This document shows positions 39,901-51,163 of a stretch of DNA of 64,000 nucleotides, one piece after another (the stretch's first letter is position 1; each line of letters opens with the position of its first letter). The stretch spans positions 82,477 through 146,476 of the forward strand of contig CAVXXB010000003.1 in the NCBI GenBank assembly GCA_963765585.1, read 5' to 3'. Position numbers and translations under genes: made by a program. The stretch comes from CAVXXB01 sp963765585 (GTDB lineage: Bacteria; Calditrichota; Calditrichia; JAJRVZ01). The notes under the pieces were generated by a model. That model saw nothing but the letters and a program-made list of their open reading frames with translations, did no database searches and was not told where the DNA came from.

Positions 39901-41150
39901 CCGCACGCCATTCCGGGAAAAAAGTGGGATCAGTTGAATTGTTCAGAATAACCCATACATCTTCATCTTCCAAAACTGCTTCTTCAGGAAATATATGGAA
40001 ATATTGCCATCCATTACCATTGGCTGATTGTGCAATCTGGTAGTTATCCAAAGCTACATCTGCTCCGGTACCATTGTATATTTCCAAAGCTTTATTATTG
40101 CTCGAGCCTTCGATATACTCCGAAAGAAAAATCTCATTGGCCGGAGTAACCTTGTAAGCACCAAAACCATTATTTGTAGCCATGGCATACACATTAAACG
40201 TACCGTCGCCGTTATCCTTAACAGCTGACATCACCGGCGCCATTTGCATTGGCATTATCACCCAATGAGGTGGTCAAGCCAAAGGTGGTTGCACTTCCGG
40301 CACTCATGGTCGCATCAATAATCCGTGCATTCTGATTTCCGGTGCCATATTGAAACGCAACCAGAAAATATGCTGTCGGGGTTTTGATAAAACGCATGGC
40401 ATTGCTGCCGGTGGCCAAAACACCACCTGGAATAGAAGTTGCAGCCGTACCATCAGCTAAATAATGGGTTGCATTATCGCCATTTGCATTTACATAAAAC
40501 GAACCGTCACCAAGTTCAACCGGGGCCACGGCCGGTGAAATTGCATGGTGCTATCGAATTTTACTTTAGAAGCGATAAAAGAGGCGCCGTTATCAGCGGT
40601 AGTAAAAACAACAACGGTGTCAGATCCAGCAATCGCTGCATATACTTTTAATGTATTGTCAGCAGCCGAACCGACGACGGTAAATTTGTCGCCAAGTCGT
40701 TGAGCGTCTGCACCGGTATATGAAATCACATTTGCTGGTGTCGCACCTTCAGTTAGCCCAGCTGTAAACCTTAAAGGGACTGGTTGCGGCATTGGTGGTC
40801 AGGTTACAGACCATTATGATACCATCGGCTGATACATCTGCATCACTCACAGCAAATGTACCGCCACTGACGCCCGTTACATCCAGTGTACCAACATCTG
40901 AACCATCGGTTGCATTTACTATTTGAATGTTGTTACCGCCATTGCGACTTACCACAAATATACGGTCATTTGCGCCTACTGTTCCAAATCCAAATCCACG
41001 TTCGGTATTCGCGGATGGAGAGAACCAGGATGGTAATGCATTTGCCCCGTCGGATTTTTCCCACAGGGTTTCTACCTGGGCATTACCCAAAGACACGGTT
41101 AAAACTAAAAGAACAATTAATGTAATTAACTTGTTCATGTAATCCTCCAA
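36971..41150 (-). CDS. large secreted multidomain carbohydrate-associated protein with type IX sorting domain (three frameshifts)
   Basis: Signal peptide in MNKLITLIVLLVLTVSLGNAQ, then frames 41150-40749, 40792-40490, 40529-40218 and 40261-36971, giving about 1390 residues. The N-terminal 300 residues look like a beta-propeller (repeated VNATDGSDV, VYAAIAGSD, FYVNANGD, VYAMATNNG). Next come a lamin-tail-like domain (EIFLSEYIEGSSNNKALEIYNGT), DUF4397-like repeats (LALVQVIHNAADLAADTVDIWLD), and CBM20/E-set-like modules (VFIAGSMPNIGWDPPHK). The end (NYPNPFNPTTTL to MKMILMR) is the type IX sorting domain. Probably cell-surface glucan binding; no catalytic domain seen. Confidence 0.82.
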
Positions 41151-41342
41151 AAAATTAAAAATTGCTATTAATTAGTTAAATTTTTCTGTCCGACGCCTCC
41201 TTATCATTTTTGTTTTCTACTAGTTAATTAATTGTTAGTAATGTAATCAATCCTTCTCGCTATGTTTGTGACAAATGTGTTATACCCGGGACTTTCTGAT
41301 ACCCAAATTGCTTCATTTTCCAGGCTTTGTCTCCCTGATAAA

Positions 41343-42358
41343 TCAAAATGTAAAAGCGAAGCCAAATGAATGGAAATCGCCCAGAATACCAAATTCCATG
41401 AACGAGTAATCCACGGTAATTTTGGCAAAATTTGGTACATTATACTGCAGCCCCAAACCAGCAGTAAGACCTTCCTGGGTATCCTGGCGTGCGAGCGACT
41501 GATATCCGCCACGCAAGAAGAATACTTCAGAAAAACTGTATTCCGCGCCGACATTCACCACACTCGAATTATCACTGGGTACCGCTGCATCCACCGCCAG
41601 GCTGATTTTATTTTGCTCGGTGTTGAGAACTTCCATTGAAACACCCAGACGAAAAATCAAAGGCAATGGCCAGGAATCCACTTTATACAATCCTGTCAGG
41701 TTGCCGTTATCGCCAAAACGCCGGGGATCCTGATCATAAGCAAACCAAAGATCCTGCCCGTCCATTTTCATTTCCGTACCAAAATTGGACATACTCACAC
41801 CCAGACGCATGCCATTGAAGTCGGTGATATATAGTAGTCCGACATCGATGGCAAACGCCGTGGCTGAGGAGTTATAAATTCTCTCAGTTATTATCTTCGC
41901 CGAACCACCGACTGAGAACCGATCGGTGAAATTCCGTGCGAAGGTAATGGTGGCAAACAGATCACTGGCAGACCAGCGATCACCCGTTCCCTCGGGAAAA
42001 TTTACAGTAGTTACATTTTCCTCGCCATAATCCAGATACGCAAACTGTATTCCAAAGGCATTACCATCACCGGTATTGAGAATAACACCACCCCAATTAT
42101 AATTAGAACCAAGAATCCAGTTCGTATGCATAAAACTGGCTACAGACCTTCCTACTTGTGAAATGGCTCCCGGGTTCCAATAAAGTGTATAGGCATCCCG
42201 GCCATAAGATACATAAGCGCCACCCATTGCTGTAGCAGTCGGGCCGATACCGATGCCCAAAAAAGCCGCGGCACTGGTACCAACCTTATCCTGAGTATAT
42301 CCTTCGTTACTGTCAAAGCAATAATAATGACAACAAAAAGAACTAAAAGGCGTTTCAT
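41343..42358 (-). CDS. PorV/PorQ-like outer-membrane protein (frameshifted)
   Basis: First frame from 42358 gives the signal peptide (MKRLLVLFVVIIIALT), second frame to 41343 gives GIGIGPTATAMGGAYVSYGRDAYTLYWNPGAIS, the hallmark of PorV/PorQ-type FadL-like barrels in type IX-secreting bacteria. Joined length about 338 residues, ending GFAFTF with a terminal Phe. PorV shuttles type IX cargo to the attachment machinery; many paralogues sit, as here, next to TonB receptors and large type IX cargo proteins. The indel is near 42260-42300. Confidence 0.85.
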
Positions 42359-42383
42359 GTAGCCACCCTGACTTTATTTCTTG

Positions 42384-45300
42384 TTACTTAATAATTGCTA
42401 ATTTTCCGCGTTTGGTGCCCGCTTCAGATTCTACAACATAAAAATAAACACCAAATGCAACATTTAGATTTTCTCTGGTCTTCAAATCCCACACAATCGT
42501 ACCGTTTGATAACGGATTATCTACTTCCAGTTTGCGGACAAGATCACCCCGCGAAGTAAAAATATACACGGTTGACTTTTGCGGTAAATTGCTAAAGTAT
42601 ATCTTTCTTTCACCCCGTCCGGAAGTTACGTTTGGCGGTAACGCCGGTTCAAACTCGTGTGCCGCAATATAGGGATTTGGAAATACTTTTATATCATCAA
42701 GATCGACTTTCTCCAGTTCCTTATCTACCTTCGGTAATTCTGTCTGCATGGTGAAAAGATCAAATTTATTAAACGGAAATTTTGCTGTTAAGTATAAAAT
42801 TTCCCCGCCAGTAAATTGATATGGCTCTTCACTATCATCTGTCAAAATAAGGCGTAACAGCCAGGTAAAAATAGTAAAATTTCCATCACCATCTTTCTCA
42901 AAGAAATAGATCCGTTCGTTTATCGATGGTAATGAATCGCCATCGGTATCCACATGAAAATATTCAATCTGATAATCTGCAGTGGTATTGATGATTTTGA
43001 ATTTTCGCGGCTGTGCATTAAATAATGGAATGTTCAAATATTCAAAGATAGTCTGTCGTTGTGTCAACAACGGTATCAAAAATTTGCAATTCATAATTTG
43101 ATGGGAAAAATACAGGTGTTAAAACAGTGCCATCCGGCAAAGTGGAGGATTCAAATGAAAATGTAAATGAATAATTGATGCTGGTGTCATTCCAGACTGA
43201 TGTTAAATTCTCTATGGATGTTTTCCAGATGTTATCAAATAATAAGGACATGCCGTCAAATATATCGGCATCCACCACTTCCTGTTCCAACCATGGTGTA
43301 CCCTGCATATACGGGCTAAAATAAACCGGATGGTATTGATACTGAACAAATACCGCCATCCCGTCCAGACTGCCCGGTGTTTTAGCACGAAACAATCCTT
43401 TTTCGTAATCAATGATGTAGCTGTCCGGGGGAATCACATTTCCCACACCGTCCATGACGATGACACTCTCCGGTACCAGATTCTTTTTTGACATCTGCAC
43501 ATATTGGGTATCAACCGGAAAAACTTCTTCTTTGTATGTGGAAAGATCTTTTACCGCATAACGCGTAGTAACCGACTCTAATTCTTTGGGATCATCCAGA
43601 TCAATCAGTCCGTTATTATTATTATCAATACCATCATTCGACGTATCCCAGAAATAGACTTCATACTCATTACCCGTAATTCTGGTTTGATCAAGTATAT
43701 TAAATTTCACCGTTCCGGAACCATCGCCGGCCGCATGTGCCAGTGTGTCTCTCTCCGTCGCGCCCACATAGCCGGCCACAGAAAATGAAGGTGTGACCCG
43801 GGCTGTATTTATATCCAGGGTAATTTCACCGGTATTTGCCTGTGTGATATTTTTGGTACATTCCGATGGAATGACCCCCGAAGAATCCACACCCCGGTCA
43901 TAAGATACCACCGCATAATAATAAGTTTGTCCGTTTTGAACATCATAATCAACATAGGAATGTTGTAAAGTTGTATTATCACCAAGATAAAAAGCCCATC
44001 CCTGAAGTTCCTGGTAAATATCACTCGGTGGATAAAAGTAGTCAAAAACATCATTATCATAGTCAAACTGGGCAATGGCTCTGAACGCCACCGGATCGCC
44101 CTTGGAATTTGTAATCGTTTTTGCATCCAGAAAAGCCGGATCTGTGGCCCGGTATATTTTATATCCCTCAAAATCAAACTCGCGCAATACCGGATCAAAT
44201 GAACTTTCTGCTTTACGATCCCAGTACAAAACCACACTATCATCACCTGCCACTGCCGTCAGTGTTGGCTTATCCGGTGCAATCGGAAAACGATAATCAG
44301 AGTTGTAAATTTTTTGCACCGTACGCAATTTTTTGACCATGTCGTCTAATGTCCAGGCATATATCAATGCAAGTGACATACGTTCGGTCTGATCAGGCGT
44401 AAGTGGAAAATATCCGGAACTATAGACAAAATCTCCATCCTCCCCCTGTGTCGGCCGGCCATTGACAAATGTTTCCGGTACATCAAAAAATCCGGGACGC
44501 ATGCGGCGCCACATATCTTCATCATCGGCCATGGCAATTTCACCGGCAGGAACAAAATAATCAAAACTGCTCAGCCCAATCTGGTCCGATTCGTCTTTAT
44601 CGGTCTGATCAAAATTGGGCTCACCGGCGGTCGGGAAGCCGTCATTCTCACCAAAATCATTGGTATTGGGAAGCCCATCTATACCAACATCATCCAGTAA
44701 AATGCCATCATCATCAACCAGAATTTCTCCGGTTTCCGGATTTCGACTCCAGTCACCGTCATTATCAATTCCATCATCCCGGCGTTCATCAATCATCTCA
44801 TCGGATTCACCAATACCGGTAATATAGTCTATGTAACGAACCGGATTCAGAATATCGAACAGCACATCCCCATCCGAAGTGACTCTTCTTTGCCGGTAAT
44901 GCAGAAAATAGTTCTCATCAACCAGGCCATCGAGATCATTATCCTTACCATCAAAGGCATTCTCATTTACCTGATCAGCACCGCCGACGCGTATGGTATT
45001 TCCCTCAACCAGAATTGTTTCACCGGAAATTAATGTAAATGTTTCACCAAGACTTACGACGACAAATGTATCCTGACCGGCGGGAAATGTATGCACCGTC
45101 CTCTGAAATGTACGTATTCCGTTTATAACCGTATCAACTATCGATACCACCTTATTTGTCTCTCCGTCACCCGGGTTTGCAGAATTGACCACGGTCAATG
45201 GCTCAAAATCCTCTGCCTCAAATAGTGCGGCAACCGGTGTCAATCCCGGAGAATCGGCATCATTATCATTATCGATGCCATCAAACGGATTACCCGGACT

Positions 45301-46243
45301 TTCCAGAAATGCATAGCCAACCAATCCCACCGGGCCCTGCCAGAACGGATTCCGGGAATTATCATTAGGATAATCACCGGTATAAGTCAAATCTTCATTG
45401 ACATCAAAAAAGGACCAGTCATCATCATATTCCGCCGGCCCGTCCTCGCCCCCGGTAACACCGATATAGGTACCAACCAGCATGCCAAATACGGTTCGCG
45501 GATAGGTATATTTTCCTTTATTTGTTATTTCATATACCCAGAAAATATTATCCTGGGCCAGAATTTGCTGCCACTGTAGTCCACGTACTTTCATCTCCAA
45601 TCCAAGCCCTTTCCGGTTGGGATTATCCGGATCAGGTGCAAAAGAAATACCAAACGGATTTTCTTCCGGTACGCTGAATTCATTGTCATTATTATCATCC
45701 AGACACAAAATAGGTTTCCAGGTCGGCATTGGGATTTTTACCAAACAGGCCATTCCAGAAGCCATCAAAATCTGAAGGTTTGTCCGGCCAGCTGATCGGC
45801 CAGGACTCAGGGCGGGAACTTATCGCCGGAGTTGGATAGGAAGGGTTAAAGTAACCAAAGACCGGTTCAAATGCCTGGCGGTTACCAAGTACATCGTTAT
45901 CAAACCCACCGGTGGATGGCCGGCTAACCGGGACATCGATAACCCAATGAAATAACGTATCACGATCGACACCCGTTAAATTATAAGTCCCGTCAATTAC
46001 CTCGGCACCAATCAGCGGGCTGACATCGCCGATATACCCGTTGGTATCGAATATCCAGGCACCACGCGGACCACCGGTTGAGGGCTGCCCGATTACGCCC
46101 CAGTTACCAAAAACCGTTTTAACCTGGTTGCCGTTCAATACACCACTTCGCCGGAATACCCGGCCGCTGGATTGGGCAAATGTGCTTTCGATCAGGAAAA
46201 TGATGACTAGTATTGAAAAAACAAATATTTTACGAACCGCCAT
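42384..46243 (-). CDS. large secreted protein with Asp-rich calcium loops and type IX-like C-terminus (two frameshifts)
   Basis: Frames 46243-45695 (signal peptide ending ESTFAQSS), 45768-43042 and 43094-42384; joined about 1285 residues. Many Asp/Asn-rich calcium-type loops: DGIDNDNDAD, DGKDNDLDGLVDENY, DGIDNDGDWSRN, DGIDNNNNGLIDLDDP. Fibronectin III-like segments (PDKPTLTAVAGDDSVVLYWDRKAE) follow. The end, KVFPNPYIAAHEFEP to RGKLAIIK, is the short sorting-domain variant. In an apparent operon with the TonB receptor upstream and the PorV-like gene downstream. Function unknown; probably a surface partner of the receptor. Confidence 0.82.
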
Positions 46244-46275
46244 CCTGAAACCTTTCGAATAAATATTCTATAAAA

Positions 46276-49086
46276 TTAAAAATTAAACATAAAACCCAGT
46301 TCAATCCGCCGCGGCGCCGAATAGTAGGTTTCATCGGCGAACCACTCTTCCAGCGTATTGATACCATATAGACTGGGATTATTATTACGTGCCCGGGTGA
46401 GTTCCGTCGTATAATCAGCCCGTCCCGAATCATTATATACATTTAATTGATTGAGTGTATCAAACAGATTGAAAACTCTCAGGAATAATGTCAGTTGTTT
46501 TTCGAACACATTAAAATCTTTATACAGACGCATATCCAAATTCCAGTATATCGGTTTGCTGCGGCTGTTTTCTCTTAATGCGGAGACATCTGTGGTTGCC
46601 CGGGGCGTATAGGGTAGTCCGGAACCATAGTTACCAATAAAACTGAGGCCCCAGGTGCTGGCAACATAACTAAGTGTGCCATTCAGAGTATGGAGCTGAT
46701 CCCAGCCAAGCGGAACCATTTGAACTTCCGGCAGATTTCCCGAAGCAAATGCCAGCTGAGCTGCGTTGGGATCTGAAGCCGTCCCTTTGGCGATTTGAAA
46801 TGTATAATCCAGGGTATAATTAAAGCCCTGTTGATATCGATTTCGTAATGAAACAATGATACCTTTTACAAAACCAAAATCGCTATTGGTCAGGCGGGAA
46901 TAGGAGGATGAACCGCCAAAAATCACGATTTCTTCAGAGCGGGTACCGGTCAGATCACGCACATCGCGAAAATATGCGGTTATATCCAATGCCAGATCTT
47001 CTGAAATCTGTTGTTTTAGTCCGATTTCACCGGAAATAGTATATTCCGGATCCAGATCTGCGTTTCCGATGGTTCCCTGGTTTCCGGTACCGGTACCCAG
47101 TTTAAATTGTGGATTCCGATATAGTAACTCAAAATTTGCTATCTGAAAGAAGTGGCCATATGAAAAGTAAACCACGCCGGTTTCAGTAACCGGAAAGGAA
47201 ACACCGAGACGTGGGCTTATTTGCGTTTTATTGGATGCGTCTTTATACCAGAACTGTTGTCTCTCCGCCAGGCTATATGCATTTTCCGGTGCAATATCGG
47301 GAATCCCATCCCCATTCACATCCTTATAGGCATTGACCGGTCGTATCGGATTGTATATATCCGGATCAGACGGATCCGCCAGGACGACACCATCCGGCCG
47401 GAAATGGTCAATACGTACACCCAGATTGACGATAAGATCACTGAACTCCATCTTATCCTGGATATATGCGGATAACTCAATCGGATTTTGTTCATATTTA
47501 CTGTGATAGGGGGTTTGCAGGCCGGGAACAAATGTGGTGATATACGGTGATCCTGTTTCAAGATCCAGGTCATCACCCTCACGGGCACGTAATGTGATAT
47601 CTTCGAAAAATATGTTGTAATACCGTGCTTCTACACCACCCTTGAGTAAATGAGTCCGGGATATCTGGCTGGTAATATCAAATTTTCCCAATAAAGTTTT
47701 GGTATCCCGCAGAAAATATTGATTATTTGTTCCCCCGGTTTTATAAGTATATGCTTGCTGAAGCTCATTTATCCTGGGATGTATATAGCGCGAGTCGAGA
47801 GAATCTTCGTATACCGACTGACGGTAGGACTTTTTGAAATAAGAAAAACCCAGATCATAATAGGTAGAAGGACTGACGCTATGGGTAAACTTTGCAATAT
47901 GAGAATCCCCGACCCGGAAGCGGTTCAGGTTCCCATCTGGATTTAACCTGTAACTCCGATCATAATCTTCATATTCCACATCATCACGAATATAGTTATA
48001 AAACACTTTCATAACAGGGCTGATATTATATATCAGCTTGCCCTGATAGTACATCTTACGGTTCCAGTTCATGGGTACATATTCACCATCACCCACGCCA
48101 TCAGGATCCCGTGAAGGTGCAACATCCTGCGTTTTATCATAAACTGCTATATTTTGAGGATTATAATCACGACGGCCATAATACCAACCACCAAAATAAA
48201 TATATCGTGCATTCAGATAATAAGATAATTTACCGGGAATAATCGCACCGTATATACCGCCATCGAAGTTATAGATATTGGTGGGATCAAACGTCCCGGT
48301 ATTCCAGAACAGATCGTCGTTCTGGCTTATATGATCGCCGACATATACGCTAATATTGCCGCCAAAATCCTTTGACGGTTCTTTGGTTGTGATATTTACT
48401 ACACCCGACATGGCTTGTCCGTATTCGGCATTAAATGCACCGCTGATAAACTGCAGTTCTTCAACCATATCTTTATTGACATCAACCACGGTACCGCCGT
48501 CATATTTATCGGTAACCGGCATGCCATCAATCCAGTAGGCGACTTCACCGGTTCGTCCACCGCGTACATGACCATCCACATAACCAGCCTGGAGTTCCAG
48601 TGCTTCGGAAATTTCGGTAACCGGCAATTTGTCGAATTGTTCGGCATCAACTGTTGCTGTTGTCGCTGTAATATCTTTAACCACCATATCACGCCGGGCC
48701 ACCACAACGATATCTTCTGACAATTCCAGAACGGATTCCTGCATTTCAAAGTTGAGTTCCGTCGTCTGGTCTACATTAATTTCGACATTCTCAAATACAG
48801 CCGTGGAATAACCGATATACTGTGCTTCAATCGTATAATTTCCCGGTGGGATATTAAGGATAAAAAACTCGCCATCCAGATCGGAGGTGGCACCCAACAT
48901 AGTACCGTTTATCAGAATGTTTACACCGATTAGTGGTTCGCTATTCGCTTTATCCCTAATCAAACCGGCAATTTTACCTGTGGTTCCGGCAAAGATAACC
49001 AGCGGGAAGTAAAAAATAAAAAGAAGTGCAAAAAAACGGGTAAATGAACGCATATCTGCCCTCGTATTGTGGTTCTTTAGACACAA
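46276..49086 (-). CDS. TonB-dependent outer-membrane receptor with carboxypeptidase-like N-domain
   Basis: 936 residues, intact. Signal peptide within residues 10-35, then a carboxypeptidase regulatory-like domain (about 36-120: GKIAGLIRDKANSEPLIGVNILINGTMLGATSDLDGEFFI), a plug domain (about 125-230, PVTEISEALELQAGYVDG and GAFNAEYGQAMSGVVNI), and a long 22-strand-type barrel to residue 936 ending LGFMFNF. No SusD-like partner gene is present, so it is not a standard SusCD pair. First gene of the unit with the secreted protein and the PorV-like protein; by location it may take up malto-oligosaccharides. The 210 bp before it are AT-rich with nothing recognised. Confidence 0.93.
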   Translation of the reverse strand: MCLKNHNTRADMRSFTRFFALLFIFYFPLVIFAGTTGKIAGLIRDKANSEPLIGVNILINGTMLGATSDLDGEFFILNIPPGNYTIEAQYIGYSTAVFENVEINVDQTTELNFEMQESVLELSEDIVVVARRDMVVKDITATTATVDAEQFDKLPVTEISEALELQAGYVDGHVRGGRTGEVAYWIDGMPVTDKYDGGTVVDVNKDMVEELQFISGAFNAEYGQAMSGVVNITTKEPSKDFGGNISVYVGDHISQNDDLFWNTGTFDPTNIYNFDGGIYGAIIPGKLSYYLNARYIYFGGWYYGRRDYNPQNIAVYDKTQDVAPSRDPDGVGDGEYVPMNWNRKMYYQGKLIYNISPVMKVFYNYIRDDVEYEDYDRSYRLNPDGNLNRFRVGDSHIAKFTHSVSPSTYYDLGFSYFKKSYRQSVYEDSLDSRYIHPRINELQQAYTYKTGGTNNQYFLRDTKTLLGKFDITSQISRTHLLKGGVEARYYNIFFEDITLRAREGDDLDLETGSPYITTFVPGLQTPYHSKYEQNPIELSAYIQDKMEFSDLIVNLGVRIDHFRPDGVVLADPSDPDIYNPIRPVNAYKDVNGDGIPDIAPENAYSLAERQQFWYKDASNKTQISPRLGVSFPVTETGVVYFSYGHFFQIANFELLYRNPQFKLGTGTGNQGTIGNADLDPEYTISGEIGLKQQISEDLALDITAYFRDVRDLTGTRSEEIVIFGGSSSYSRLTNSDFGFVKGIIVSLRNRYQQGFNYTLDYTFQIAKGTASDPNAAQLAFASGNLPEVQMVPLGWDQLHTLNGTLSYVASTWGLSFIGNYGSGLPYTPRATTDVSALRENSRSKPIYWNLDMRLYKDFNVFEKQLTLFLRVFNLFDTLNQLNVYNDSGRADYTTELTRARNNNPSLYGINTLEEWFADETYYSAPRRIELGFMFNF

Positions 49087-49297
49087 ATGAAAAGCAAATG
49101 GAACAGTAATAAAATTAGTAACTCTATTGTGAGTTGCTAATTTACAAATTATTTTTTATGAATCAAGGATTTTTACTGGATGAAACATTATAATTGAGAT
49201 TTTATTTCAAAAAAGTTGGCAAAATTACAAAAATAAAATTAATGCGACTATGTGATGTATAAGTTTATATAAATGTAGAACAATTATCAATCATTTT

Positions 49298-51160
49298 TTA
49301 CTTAGCGACGATTTTTTTTAGATCATTAAACGTCCGTTTTGCGCCAGGAAAATCGGGCTCCAGCTGTAAACAAGCCGAAACAGCCCGGAGCGCTTGTTCA
49401 TATTCGCGAAAATGAATATGAACGCCGCAAAGATTATAGAGTAACTGGGCATCATTTGCGTCCAGACCCCTGGCAGTGAGCAGAAATTCCTTTGCTTTTT
49501 GATATTGTTTCGTGTATAAACTCAAAATTCCCTGCCATTTATAGCTATACGCACCGGGGTTCTGGTTATGGAGTCTTTTTAAAAATACCATTGCCTGATC
49601 ATAGGATTGCAATTCTATCAATCCGTCTATTAATATTTTATACGGGGTCTCATTAAAGGGCATTACCTCAATCAGGGCACGCATTTCACCGATAAAATTA
49701 AATTCTTCCTGTTTTTCTTTATACCACATAGCGGCCCGGACATGCGCATTTTCCCAGTTAATTTCATCCGTTAACATGCGATAAGCCAGATCATCAATAA
49801 AATCTGCTGGTTTATAATTTTGCATGGACACATTTGGTTTACCCAAAGGCGTAAATGGCCAGCCGCCACGTAAATATGCCAGACGTAACTCAGTATATGT
49901 TGAATCCAATCGGGTCAGCCTCCAGCTTTGCGCCACATCAACCGCTTCTGATACGGGATAGATGCGGTCAGATTTAAGCGGTACCAGGCCACGCAATTCC
50001 ATCATCCTGATAAACGCGGCACCTGTTAAACCGATGCCCTTCAGATTTGGATGCAGATGGTCTGTCATCAACGTATTATCCACAATATAGTGCGGACTAT
50101 TTGCGCGAAATACCGAATCGATATCGACCAGAGGCAGTTGGAATTTATGTGCCAGTTCCGCGATGGTCTCATTAATCCCATTGGGCGCTCTGAAACGCAG
50201 GGCATCGAGCTCGCGGGCCTTTGCATATAAGTCCCGGGCCTTTTGATAAGATCCGGACCTGTATTCCAGTTCGGCACGATCGTAAATTTCTTTCGCTGCA
50301 GGCAGACTATCTTCGGCAATCGATTCAAACGGTGGCTGATCTTTCATATTCGATGTCAGGTTGCCAAGAATTACGGGTACATTCTGATCTCCGGCCCAAC
50401 TAAGTATATCAGACAAGTTATCTCTGAATTGACTGATTCCATTTTGATATGTTTGCGAATATAGCGGAATCAACTGCTTGCCAACCATACGTGCCATGAG
50501 CGTGGCATCCTCACGGGCTTCAGACTCCTGCGAAAACCAGCCGCGTATCCCGAAAATAATATTTCGCAATAATTGCATCGTCCGGATATCCTGCGTTGCC
50601 AGCATAAAATTTACTACAAAGGTACTGCTGCCCCAAAATTCTGAAGATCCGGCGCCCAGTGCGCCATAATATTCATTATGACCGGCATATATGATCACCA
50701 GGTCCGGTTGCTTTTCCAGTACACCGGGAAAAAGATCACGAATGGTATATGAATTTGTCGCAGATAAAGCAATATTAATGACTTCGATATGTGCCATAGG
50801 ATATTGGATTTTTAAATACCGGCTGATCATATGTGAGAAGGCACCGTTTACCGGATAAGGGAATCCGGCAGCCGAGCTGCCGCCCATGATAAACACCCGG
50901 TAAGTTTTATCGCTTTTATTTTTCCTAAAACCATCATAATGCGGTGTCGGCGGGCGTCGTAAATTCCTGAAATATCGTCGCGCAATCTCGGGATTAAGCA
51001 TAAGATAATCCGGAAAGTCTTTGGATGGCTGCACCCATTGCGGCACGACTTCGCCATAACTGGCCACACGTAATCCCATTTCAAGCAGGACAAAAAACAG
51101 TACCGGAATTAATAATGTCAGCAGATAGAAATAAAAAGGATATTTTTTGTTTTCAGTCAT
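49298..51160 (-). CDS. membrane-anchored SGNH/GDSL hydrolase with C-terminal TPR repeats
   Basis: 620 residues. One N-terminal membrane helix (FYLLTLLIPVLFFVLLEMGLRV), then an SGNH hydrolase domain with block I RVFIMGGSSAAGFPYP (catalytic Ser near 94), GHNEYYGALG (block III, Asn near 163) and the C-terminal DHLHPNLKG with the catalytic Asp/His (near 365). Residues about 480-615 form tetratricopeptide-like repeats. SGNH enzymes act as esterases or O-acyl hydrolases on glycans. It starts 3 bp after the isomerase gene and belongs to the carbamoyltransferase cluster, so it may (de)acylate the same product. Confidence 0.9.
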   Translation of the reverse strand: MTENKKYPFYFYLLTLLIPVLFFVLLEMGLRVASYGEVVPQWVQPSKDFPDYLMLNPEIARRYFRNLRRPPTPHYDGFRKNKSDKTYRVFIMGGSSAAGFPYPVNGAFSHMISRYLKIQYPMAHIEVINIALSATNSYTIRDLFPGVLEKQPDLVIIYAGHNEYYGALGAGSSEFWGSSTFVVNFMLATQDIRTMQLLRNIIFGIRGWFSQESEAREDATLMARMVGKQLIPLYSQTYQNGISQFRDNLSDILSWAGDQNVPVILGNLTSNMKDQPPFESIAEDSLPAAKEIYDRAELEYRSGSYQKARDLYAKARELDALRFRAPNGINETIAELAHKFQLPLVDIDSVFRANSPHYIVDNTLMTDHLHPNLKGIGLTGAAFIRMMELRGLVPLKSDRIYPVSEAVDVAQSWRLTRLDSTYTELRLAYLRGGWPFTPLGKPNVSMQNYKPADFIDDLAYRMLTDEINWENAHVRAAMWYKEKQEEFNFIGEMRALIEVMPFNETPYKILIDGLIELQSYDQAMVFLKRLHNQNPGAYSYKWQGILSLYTKQYQKAKEFLLTARGLDANDAQLLYNLCGVHIHFREYEQALRAVSACLQLEPDFPGAKRTFNDLKKIVAK

Positions 51161-51163
51161 ATG

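Noticed and set aside
44469..44822. 117-codon plus-strand frame rich in His and Ser
   Set aside because: Antisense image of Asp-rich calcium loops (GAT/GAC codons) in the secreted protein gene; composition artefact.
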